64,000 bases of DNA from Cristatella mucedo. Taxonomy: Eukaryota > Bryozoa > Phylactolaemata > Cristatellidae. Each line of letters opens with the position of its first letter. The stretch's first letter is position 1. The DNA lies in the NCBI GenBank assembly GCA_009760855.2, contig WPIO01000005.1:7474001-7538000 (forward strand), read 5' to 3'. The translations under genes and the position numbers were made by a program. The notes under the pieces are model-generated. The model had not been told where the DNA came from. It saw only the letters and a list, made by a program, of their open reading frames with translations, and made no database searches. This document shows, piece after piece, positions 48,034 through 58,420 of this stretch.

Positions 48034-48985
48034 CTTATATGGCCGAGAACAGGATGATATCATCATGTGGCAGCAACAACAGTAGCAGGTACCACTCCTG
48101 TAGCTCCCAACCTGCTGCATAATTAGCTCTGGGGCCATTGTTCTCAGTCAACTTCTCTCACAGATCCGTGGCTGATTGGCCGCCTGGTGCCATTGTCTGC
48201 ATTGCCTGCTTAGCAATTGTTTCTAACCATGGTGTTCTTTGTTTCCAGCTGCTGCCGTCTGCATGGGTTCCCCTATTGATGTTTCCTGGACAGTTGCCCT
48301 TCGTGAGCTTCGTGTTACTAGTAGCTGACTCACTGCCACTGGACCAGCTGCCTGTACACAGATGCTTGGCTTCTAGGCCGTTCTGAGATTGCACGGCTAC
48401 GAATAATCCTTTCAATACTCGGTACCATTGCTATAGCTGACTCGAGACTCGAGGATAGCTTGCACCTCATGCCGAAGGAGGTAGGACGCTGCCTTGGCGA
48501 TCAGGTTCTGCTCTTCTTGCTAGTTAGCCTGTACCCCCTGCTGCATTCTCTGTATGGCTTTGATGCTCAAAAGCTCTGCTCAGGCGACCGATTTCTATGG
48601 TGGTCGGTTGCAGCATTCCTGATGGTGAGTGGGCTGCTTGACTGTCTGGCTCGGCTTTTCTTTTCTACTCATAGGGTTCCCATTACTTGGGGCCTCCATG
48701 CGTCGGCTGACTCCCAGGTGGAACAGCCTTAACAGGTTGGCCAGGTTCTGCCGGCAGTCTCGGATTGCACAACTGCTGCCATTGTTCCCTGTTCCCCTAT
48801 AGCTGTAAGGATGCAATGGCTTTGAGACAAAAATGGCCTCCTGCAGTCGTCGGGTTGCAGATTGTGCCTGCTGTGAGAAAGTGCTACAAGGCTCTTGTCC
48901 ACGAAGCACTGCCAGGTGCCCACATGTCTGGCCGGCTGCCAGTGCACAGGTTTCCAATGGGAAAGCCAACAGGCCTGAAACGCTA
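48034..48985. other. No feature recognised
   Basis: Moderately GC-rich with several open frames of 70-136 codons on both strands. None has a recognised domain or consistent splice borders. Confidence 0.35.
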
Positions 48986-48989
48986 GCTC

Positions 48990-49014
48990 CCCAGGGGCTT
49001 GCCAAGCCCCTGGG
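48990..49014. repeat. Perfect 11-bp hairpin just upstream of a SINE
   Basis: cccaggggctt - gcc - aagcccctggg, immediately 5' of the SINE copy. Confidence 0.85.
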
Positions 49015-49017
49015 TCT

Positions 49018-49165
49018 TTGCGGATGGGGTAAGGTGCTTCCTTTTCACGGTACCCGGGTCGTGTGTTTGAGTCCTTCAGTGGGCGATCGAATATTGCTCA
49101 CTTAAATCTGTGGTAATAGCTGTTGAAGTTCTTCTGCTGTTATATAAACAATGCTGTTGAATCAA
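49018..49165 (+). mobile_element. tRNA-derived SINE, diverged
   Basis: ggggtaaggtgcttccttttcacgg is box A, and tgtttgagtcctt is a degenerate box B. The body is aaatctgtggtaatagctgttgaagttcttctg and the end is aaacaatgctgttgaatcaag. Confidence 0.7.
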
Positions 49166-49445
49166 GTACCATTAATTAAATGCTGAAGCCCAGGCTGCTA
49201 TGAGTGGGTGTGGTGGTCCCCTGGAGCCTCGTGCCATATGTTCTGCAGCAGGTGCTGAGGTAAACGTATGGTCGAAGAGCAGGAAAAATCTAAAACCCGT
49301 GATGCAAGAAAATCTTTCTCGACCTTTGATGCTCCTTCAACACTCATTTCGATGTATACGGATGAACGAGGCCCATGTTCTGTGCATGAATGAGTGTCAC
49401 GTGTATGTGTGTGCACCTGTGTGTAAATAAATTTATAAATAAACA

Positions 49446-49446
49446 A

Positions 49447-49492
<46 letters not shown>

Positions 49493-49580
49493 CTATATAA
49501 AATATATAATATATATATATATATAATATATATATTTTCTACATTAATTTGTGACATATATATATATATATTTATATATA
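49446..49580. repeat. (TA)n-rich microsatellite
   Basis: Long TA runs interrupted by a few non-TA words such as ttttctacattaatttgtgac. Flanking AAATAAA-type words suggest a decayed poly-A/AT tail. Confidence 0.9.
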
Positions 49581-49914
49581 TTATCATGTGCATCTAAATC
49601 GGTAAAGCTATATGGCTAGCTATACATATAGTGGTATATCCATCTGTAACTTATCGGAGCTATTACCACTGAGTAGGTGATTCACTGTGACATTTCAATC
49701 ATACACTAAAAGCCTAAATAGTGCACTGCCTGCTTGCCATCACCATTAGACCTATTACTAGGCAGCCAAGAGGGAATGAGAACGAGAGTAGCCCTAACTT
49801 GGCCGAGGTTCTCACTCCATCGTGGACTCAAGCCCTGCGGTTTATGGCAAGCACCTGGGGAGAGATTATCAAGTTTTTCAACGGGTGCCATACCAATGAA
49901 TTATACAGCTAAGT

Positions 49915-50115
49915 CAGGAGGAAGTCGAAGGCGTGAGCAGCATAGAAGCAGCAGTGCAAGAGAGCTAGAATGGAAGCACCGCAGTCGGGAGCAGAAAGAA
50001 GATATTTATCATGGCTCAAGAATTGTGGAACTAGCTTGCCCAGTCTTGAAGCTGCAGAGCAAAAGCCACTCTCACCAGAAGTCTTCGAGCAAAGGAAAGG
50101 GACAGGCCAATTGAT
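49915..50115 (-). mobile_element. LINE family B, coding fragment (minus)
   Basis: Matches the minus copy at 53980-54160: gtgagcagcatagaagcagcag, gtcgggagcagaaag, caagaattgtggaactag and aggaaagggacaggccaatt. It directly abuts a + fragment. Confidence 0.7.
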
Positions 50116-50345
50116 GACAACTACTCTCCTGCTGCCGACTAGGCTCTATCCTTTCCAGCGGTCCTGATCTGCTACTTCCATGCTACTCACTACCTCAACT
50201 GCTCTCCTGACTCTGCTATGCTTCCCACTTTCTCTTTGTTGCGTGAGATTAAGTCTGTTGGCTACCGATTGTGTACCGAAAGCCGCTTAGGCTGTGAGTG
50301 CGCTATACAAAACTCTCGTGTGTAGCACCTACGTAGTCTTTGTGG
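50116..50345 (+). mobile_element. LINE family B, C-terminus and 3' end
   Basis: gacaactactctcctgctgccgactaggctc...cagcggtcctgatctgctacttcc is the coding end. It is followed by gtgagattaagtctgttggctacc, accgaaagccgcttaggctgtgagtgcgctatacaaaactctcgtgtg and tttgtggctta. This is the clearest family B 3' UTR in the window. Confidence 0.8.
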
Positions 50346-50369
50346 CTTACATGAGATATATATAAATCT

Positions 50370-50430
50370 AATTCATTTGTATAGCACCCCAAGAGAATTT
50401 AATCTCTATTCAGGCGCTTCACATATGCCT
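50370..50430 (-). mobile_element. LINE family A tail scrap (minus)
   Basis: gtatagcaccccaagagaatttaatctctattcaggcgcttcaca is the reversed terminal hairpin and nothing more. Confidence 0.55.
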
Positions 50431-51410
50431 CGGGGCTCGAGCCTGCAACATCAGACAGACCTTGGTCGGGGCGAGCACCTTAACATTGTCCTGATTACAT
50501 TGTCCTGAAAGAACCTGTGATCACCATAGCACTGAAGCTGCTACAGTGATTCTGCTAGCTACTTGTGTGGGGAGATGCCACGTTAGGGCTTTATGATTCG
50601 AATTATGAATTTTGGTTTGTATGGTCTGGTCAACATTTAGCCAGCCATTGCTGTTCCCTTAGCAGAGGGTAAGTGTGACTGCATTTCTTCGATTTGTCTA
50701 TTTCATTCGCACAAACTCTTTTTACATGGGCGCTGAAATAAATTTTGTTTTCATTTATGGTAGCATCATGTCGCATTCCAAAAAGTAAATTGTGGCCAGG
50801 TTCCCTCTCTCCATCGCTCAATGCTTCGACGGCAGCTACCAGTGTAATAGTCGTATAGTTTTATCAGTTTTTAGTTTTCTTCAGGCAGCTTTAGCCTTCT
50901 GCACTGTCCATGGTCGAGAGCAAGTCTAGTAAGAAGTATCGTGCCGATTTAGTCAGCATCATCTGTCTGCTGATAGTGCTCCGAGTGTTTCTAGGGTGCC
51001 GCCATGTCTGCACCTGCCTCGGCTAGCTGCTGCCTGTCGGCAGCATGGCAGCCGCCATAGAAGCACTGAGCTTTGTAGCCTTGTATGCTCGCCGCTGCTT
51101 TTTGCTCTCGACACCCTGCCTGCAGCCGATCCTTCTCTGTCATCGGACAGACCTGTCTGGAGATAGCAAGCAGGTTGCTAGGCAAGCTGCTGTACGGAGC
51201 CACGTGTGCAAGCCTGGGACCTGTTGTCGGCTACGCCCTGCATTGCCGACGATGTGCCTTTCGTCGAGCAGCTTTGATGCATGTGAGAACGTGAGGCTAG
51301 CTGTCGGAGTGCATTAGAGCCAAGTGGGCAGCAGCCTGTGGGCTGCTCGAGCGAGCCAAACGATGATGCCGTGACAGTGTGACAGCAGCACTTTGGTCTG
51401 CCTCCGGCAT
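50431..51410. other. No feature recognised
   Basis: Intronic. A vague SINE-like word (ctcgagcctgcaacatc, about 50438) was too short to call. Confidence 0.35.
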
Positions 51411-51411
51411 C

Positions 51412-52730
<1,319 letters not shown>

Positions 52731-52739
52731 CTGCCTACC

Positions 52740-53740
52740 CATGGCCTAATCTTTCCACTTGCCTCTGCTTCGTTGGAAAATTTCTCTATGCTTAGAGATG
52801 ATAGTTTCCTTAAACTAAATGGCAATAAAACAGAACTTCTACTTGTAGATCACCCCAAGCAAGTGTAGCTGGACTATAACACTTTGCTCTTCTAATTAAC
52901 GATGCTGTTGTGCGACTGTCACCGAGTGCTCACAATTTAGGCATCGTCTTTGACAGCTGCCTAAATTTTGAAAGTGTTGTTAGGAAGACTGCCTCTACAG
53001 CTAGCCATCACGTCCGATCTATCTAAGATTGGGAGCTGTCTTCCACGGTGGCTTGCAGAATATTAAACTAGCTCCCTGGTTCTGTCTCTGTTTGGCCAGG
53101 CTATAAAAGAAAAAACCATTAGACCACTGAAGCTGGTGATGAATATGGCTGGAAGGCTAATAAATAACAAATCTCAGATGTTTGACCGTGTCTCCTTTGC
53201 TGAAGGATCTTAGATAGCTTGTGGTTGATCAACAGATACATGCTGAAGTACTTACCATGACCCACAATGCCAGCCGCAGCTCAGCTCCTTCATGCAAAGC
53301 TGAGCTGCTTAACCTTTTTTAGCTCCTGCGATCCCTCTAGTCCTGTATGGACAATACGTTAGCTGTTCCATTTCTCTGCTTAAAGGCCCTCGACAGAAGC
53401 TTTTGCACTGCAGGTCCTAGACTGTGGAACTCACTTCCACAATTCCTATGAAGCGATGTCTACTCTCCTTATGACCAATAGCGCAAACCTTTCCAGACGT
53501 CTTAAGCTACTGCTTTCAGGCTGCTCAGTACCTCTGCTGAACTCCTGACTGAGCTGTGCTTCTTGCTTTCTTTTTGTTTCGTGAGATCAAGTCTTTTGGC
53601 TACCAAATGCTACCGAAAGTCGCTTAGGCTGTGAGTGCGCTATAGAAAGATCTCATGCGTAGCACCATTTATAGTCTATGTGGCTTTGTGTAGTTACAGA
53701 TAGAGATTCATTACATTACTGTTAGGAACATATTGGTCAC
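52740..53740 (+). mobile_element. LINE family B, longest + copy
   Basis: Post-catalytic RT region (F-L-K-L-N-G-N-K-T-E-L-L-L-V then a-H-N-L-G-I-V-F-D-S), then the R-L-I-N-N...L-V-V-D-Q-Q-I segment (about 53150-53250). The C-terminus follows (gactgtggaactcacttccacaattcct, about 53415), then the 3' UTR (accgaaagtcgcttaggctgtgagtgcgctatagaaagatctc) and the terminal gtgtagttacagatagagattcatta. Frames are disrupted. Clade assignment L2/CR1-like is inference from these motifs. Confidence 0.78.
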
Positions 53741-53789
53741 GTGACTGGCCATCTTTACAAGTATCTCAGTTAGTTTGGTCCTGTGGTAC

Positions 53790-54275
53790 AGAGTAATGTA
53801 TCTCTGTCTGTAACTCCGCAAAGTCATAAAGACCATGTAGGTGTTACACAGGAGAGTTTTGCATAGCGCACTCACAGCCTAAGCGGCTTTCGGTACGCAT
53901 TCAGTAGCCAACAGACTTTGTCTTACGCAACAAAGAGAAAGTGGGAAGCATAGCAGAGTCAGAAGAGCAGTTGAGGTAGTGAGTAGCATAGAAGTAGCAG
54001 CTCAGGACCGCTGAAAAGGATGTGCCATAGTCGGCAGTAGAAGAGTAGTTGTCGTTGCATAAGAATTGTGGAAGCGAACTCCACAGTCTAGGACCTGCAG
54101 AGCCAAAGCTTCTGTCGCCAACGGTCTTTAAGGGGAGGAATGGGACAGCTAATTTATTGTCCACACATGATCTGAGGGCGCGAACAGGCTGAAACTGGTG
54201 CAGCAGTTCAGCTAGGTATGGAGGAGCCAAGCAGTGGTTGGCCAGCCATCTTCTAAAGAGGAGCCATCGCATGAA
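53790..54275 (-). mobile_element. LINE family B, 3' end (minus), tail-to-tail with the + copy
   Basis: Begins cagagtaatgtatctctgtctgtaact (reverse of the tail), then gcatagcgcactcacagcctaagcggctttcggta. An open minus frame at 54272-53901 encodes F-Q-P-V-R-A-L-R-S, then LPLKTVGDRSFGSAGPRLWS and SLPQFLCNDN. This is the classic L2/CR1 ORF2 C-terminus and the most intact coding piece of family B here. Confidence 0.82.
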
Positions 54276-54910
54276 CTACTGTGACCTATTCAGCACCCGA
54301 GAATGCCTTGCTTATGCAGGCCTCTTGCTAATCAGTAAAGCAATGAATCTCCTGTGCTAGTATTCAAGGATGTGCTATCCGGGAGCAGGTGGCATGCCAT
54401 CGTATGGCGCGCATGCATTGTATATCATATAAGCCTGTTCTTGCTCTGTAGATTATTGTGCTGGCGATCGCTCTATGGTCCGATGGTCCTTCTTGTGACA
54501 GCATAGCTGCACTTTAGTGGGCACAGAAAATAGTGGCTGTGGTGCCTGCTCAGTAGCAAGAATCTACCCAGAAACAAATACCATCGTGTGCTCTTTGTTT
54601 CTCGGCTGACATTTTCGTGTATGTATGCACTGGCCTTCAGGGCTTGGTGCTTTAACAGGATTGCAGTGGCCCAGCTGCAGCTTGAGATTAGCAGACAGTG
54701 CATACTGCCTATAGGCACGAAACTGGCAGTCAATTTGCATGCCAAGAAAGCTTAGTGATCCCACACTATGCCTATGTTGTGGGAGCACTTTGGAACATCA
54801 TCTTTAAGCCTTGTTCTCATGTACAAGCTGGGCATTATTTTTCACAATTTGAAAGTGCATCATAGTCTTGATATATGACTGTTTGATCGAACGATTGGCT
54901 CTCGTTTCAG
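54276..54910. other. Unrecognised sequence before exon 3
   Basis: May be a further upstream part of the minus family B copy, but I could not tie it to a known motif. Confidence 0.3.
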
Positions 54911-55074
54911 CGATGAGAGTATCAATGATGCCCCTGATGCTGGCCGATGTGCAGACACAGCTGTGCTAGGCAGAATTTACCACTTAAAAGGGGAGCCTGT
55001 CAGCTGTGCTCCAGCACAAGCAGGCCTGCAGCAGCGCGAGCTCCGCTATCTGCACGTGCAGCAGCACAGCAAAG
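54911..55074 (+). CDS. Unidentified host gene, coding exon 3
   Basis: Acceptor ctctcgtttcag, donor AAAG|GTAATG. The first base completes AG+C (Ser) from exon 2, and the last base G joins AA of exon 4 to make Glu. It encodes residues 251-304: DESINDAPDAGRCADTAVLG, then RIYHLKGE, then AGLQQRELRYLHVQQHSK. The last part looks like an amphipathic, Gln-rich helix that may continue into exon 4. The frame is open through the whole 164 bases while the alternatives are less protein-like. The 22-kb upstream intron means intervening exons could exist. Phase agreement supports direct joining but does not prove it. Confidence 0.6.
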
Positions 55075-56095
55075 GTAATGGCGGTATTCAGCAAAGCTTA
55101 TATCATCTTGCTGGGGTGTACTCTACTACTATTACTTTGCTTTTTTATGGTGTGCCGCTAGCATGCAATACCGACTTCTGCTGACAGCAGCTGTGGCTCT
55201 CTCCCAAATCGGTTTCTGTCTTATGATGCATGCTATTCCCTCAACAGATGTGTGTAGGGGATAGTCTAACCCTAGGTAGCTGCCATAGTTTTGGAATTGT
55301 ATGCTTACCTCTGCCATCTTGACCAGAAAGCCTATTTCATTTCCAGTGCACCTTTGTTAGCCGTTCACACTTTTCCGGATCCACGCTTGCTGAATGTACG
55401 TTAATCCTTAGCTCTGGCATGTGAATGTTTCTGCTGGACTGGTACTGGCATGTAAACTGCTGTATCCGTGAGCAGATGATACATTTTGACATGTGGAATG
55501 CATGCAGCCAACGAAGACCCAGTAGAATCCGTCGAAGCTTGGATGGCTGTAGGAAGGTAGGTATACCTGACCTCTACATCCTTCGAAATCGCTAGGCAGA
55601 GAAAAGGTGGCAGTTTGGCGAGCAGACATGTGCTAGACCATCTGGCATGTTGTGCCACTTAGTCTAGTGCACCCTCACAAATCTCAATTATTGTACACAA
55701 TTTTGAAGTTTAGTAAATGCCTCACGTTAACCTAACTACCTACCAATGCATGACGAGCCTCTTCAGTGTGTCTTGTGCAAGCTGGCCACTGTAGAGCTAC
55801 ACCGAGCAAGTATGGCGTCGGGTGGCTAGCCAGTCTTGAATCATGAATGATTATTAATTCGTGAAATTAGCTCGTGAATAACAAAGGGATGAAATTAGTG
55901 TTGGTAATGTCACCCTACTCCAATGGGAAAGGACCTGCTGCAGCATGCTCTGAATGGGTATGCATGTCGGCTTGTGTGGTCAGTCGTCCTACAACTCTGT
56001 TTTCTGCTCCTGCTGTCTGTGACAACGTTGGTGGTTGAGTTCCATTCAAGCATGGCGAACGTATAAGCTTGGGGCCACTATCAAATGAGTGATAG
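55075..56095. other. Intron 3, no feature recognised
   Basis: No repeat or exon is supported before the tandem duplication at 56103. Confidence 0.35.
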
Positions 56096-56102
56096 CCAGT
56101 GT

Positions 56103-56240
56103 GGGTGTGTATGTGCATTTGCATGGGTGTGCAAGGGTGCATATGTTTGTGCACATTTGAGTGTGCGTGGTGGGTGTGTATGTGCATTTGCATGGGTGTG
56201 CAAGGGTGCATATGTTTGTGCACATTTGAGTGTGCGTGCC
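56103..56240. repeat. Perfect 69-bp tandem duplication
   Basis: Two copies of a GT-rich unit beginning gggtgtgtatgtgcatttgc start at 56103 and 56172 and look identical over their length. Each contains near-palindromic words such as gtgcatttgcat and gtgcacatttg. Confidence 0.92.
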
Positions 56241-56854
56241 CATGTGCTCGCATACGTGACCAGCGACCCTTGTCTGCTTTGCCTGTCTTTGGAAGCCATG
56301 CACCGCCTCCAGAGGCAGGGATGTAGCTACCAGTGGCAGCCATCTGGTGGTCATTTTTCCAGGGTGCTCAGTCTTCCAGGTGCAAGAATGGATGCTGATA
56401 TCTGAGGCCTCATTAAAGTCGTGCATGATTTTAGCTCTGTTGCCGAATGTCCCATAGCAAAGCCGGAAGCGTGGTGCATGTTAATAACCACCCTAGTCTT
56501 GCATGCTAGCAGCATGCTAGCAAGTGCCGCTTAGAAGAACCAGGTTAAACCGAGACGACGCTGGTGTGAGCATTCGCCTGCCCTAGGTAATGGAGTTAGG
56601 ACTGCAGCTGACCGGCTGTGTTCATGCTGCTTCACATGGTGCAGTGCCGGGAACCTGTGCAGCCAATAAGTGGCGGTTGCACAACGAGAGCTAGGTGAAC
56701 GTTGCATTAAAGAGATCGCCTTCTAAGCCAGGCATGCTCATGTGTGTGCACATTTGCAGCACGCATAAACATTTTGTCTATTCGGGAAGGGCCAATCGCT
56801 CAGTTTTGGATCACCTTCCGTGGTGTTTGTGAACTCGAAGTTTTGTCATTGCAG
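56241..56854. other. Intron 3, remainder
   Basis: Nothing recognised. A short direct duplication gcatgctagca (56501-56521) is present. Confidence 0.3.
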
Positions 56855-57125
56855 AAGCCGCTTCTTACGAACAACGTAGAACCCTGGGTTTTGACGAACT
56901 GGCTCGCACTCGTTCAGGCAAGTTGCCGCCGAACAGTGAGAATGCCATAGGCTTGGTTGAGGCCAGGGACAGTGACCAGTATATTTCTGCTAAGGACACC
57001 GATGTCACTCAATGTGCTCCTAAGCTGAAGAAGTCCAAGTCAGCTAAGTCAGCCTACCGAACTGATTATAGTTCAGAGAGCATTGTGCCAGGTGTTGACG
57101 TCGGCTTTCAGTCATCAGCTGCAGA
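56855..57125 (+). CDS. Unidentified host gene, coding exon 4
   Basis: Acceptor ttttgtcattgcag, donor GCAGA|GTGAGT. The exon starts in the third-base-minus-one phase that exon 3 needs and leaves GA for exon 5. It encodes residues 306-394, beginning AASYEQRRTLGFDELARTRS, then GKLPPNSENAI, a Lys/Ser-rich stretch KLKKSKSAKSAYRTDYSS, and IVPGVDVGFQSS. The T-L-G-F-D-E-L-A-R-T-R-S piece is the most motif-like part of the protein and the best seed for a homology search. No catalytic signature is visible. Intron 4 is only 141 bp and pyrimidine- and C-rich. Confidence 0.7.
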
Positions 57126-57266
57126 GTGAGTAAATGGATTTGAATGCCCCCCTCCCCACCGCCACCCCCACCTTCCCGCCCCCAAAAATTGGCAGGCAAG
57201 TAGATGCGGCCTCCTGTGGGCGTGTTTGCTATCGAATTTATCTGTTCGCATTTTGCCAATTTTCAG

Positions 57267-58207
57267 AAAAAAGAGCCACTCGATTCTTCGCAGTGCTTCG
57301 GAGTCCTTCGGAGGGTCTGCTGCCGGCAAAGCTGGTCGTGTGCGCTTCATCGAAACACCCGACACGATTGACGAGACGGGGCCTCGGTTGGCAGAACTCA
57401 AGTGGCTGTCCGAGAGCTTGGTATTCGATAGCGAGCTTCGCGAGGGTGGAGACAACGGCGCTTCGAAGAGGCCTGGATCCGGCGGTCGCAGACGTCGGGC
57501 TAGGCAACCGGCTGTGGCAGGCTCACTTACTGACGTGCAGGCTCCACCGAAGCCTGTTCGTCTTCACCTACCTTCTGAGCAGGGTGACATAAAAAGCATG
57601 GCCAATGGTACCGCAGAGAACGATGAGAATGGGAGCCGCAGCAAGGGACTGCCAGTGGGTGCTGCAGCAGCATCGGATGCTGAATATCGTGCCTTCGATC
57701 TCGGTGTTCTACGTGATCCTGAATGTCCTCCAGTAGACTATGTGTCCAATGGGGCTCCAGAAAGGCCATCGGGGATGCGAGTTTCAGAGAGCGAGCTCAG
57801 AATCGGGCTGGACCAAGGTGCTGACTCACATCTGACCGAACAGCAGCAGCGCTCAGCTGCTCCGAAAGTTAAGAGCTCTCGACGGACGAAACTTTCGGCA
57901 AGTGACTTTGAGCCTCCATATGCATCGGCTGCCAATGATGCTGCGAAGCAACTGTTGAAATCACGATCTGTCGGTGAGGCATTATCCCAGCCAGTGCTGG
58001 AAGCTAGTGCTGAAAGGATTGAAGGTGACTTGATTACCTCAGTTCAGCCTGTCAATGACCAGTTTTACAGTAAAGAGACGTGCAGCGAGCCAACTATCGT
58101 TAGCTACGACGTGTTGCCACAACATGCACAATCAGACAGAAACAGAAGCAGAAAGCCTGATTCAAACGGTCGTCGGAAAAGGCCCGAAATGGACATCCCC
58201 GGATCAA
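57267..58207 (+). CDS. Unidentified host gene, coding exon 5 (largest)
   Basis: Acceptor ttttgccaattttcag, donor TCAA|GTAAGT. The 941-bp exon is open throughout and encodes residues 396-708. It begins KKSHSILRSASESFGG, followed at about 419-422 by RVRF within GRVRFIETPDTIDE. That fits the RVxF consensus used to dock protein phosphatase 1. Basic patches GGRRRRARQ and RNRSRKPDSNGRRKRP resemble nuclear localisation signals, the second bipartite. Between them the chain is polar, low in hydrophobics and probably disordered. If the donor is ignored, the frame runs on to a TAA at 58375-58377 through LINE-derived sequence. PP1 binding and nuclear entry are inferences from short motifs. Confidence 0.75.
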
Positions 58208-58214
58208 GTAAGTC

Positions 58215-58420
58215 CTTGCTCTTAGGGTTCCCATTTGCTTGCCTCAGTTTCGTATGTGTCAAAGCTTGGAACTCAATCCTGAATATTGGCATGATGCCCC
58301 TGGCTTTACAATATTTAAAAAGTAAGCTCACTTGTTCTTTCCATCTGAATCCTCCTTTGTGTACTGATGCATGTTAACACTGTGCATGTTACTACTAAGC
58401 AACTGACATGCATCCTTTGC
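58215..58420 (+). mobile_element. LINE family A fragment next to the exon 5 donor
   Basis: cgtatgtgtcaaagcttggaactcaatcc parallels the cgtatgctcccaaagcctggaactcac of other copies. It is followed by tttacaatatttaaaaagtaagctc and catgttaacactgtgcatgttactactaa of the 3' UTR. The hairpin and tail are absent. It starts within about 10-30 bases of the donor. Confidence 0.7.

Noticed and set aside
54564-54788. Short RT-like word (S-F-L-G-M-Q-I) in a minus frame
   Set aside because: Six or seven residues are too few to assign to any retroelement class.
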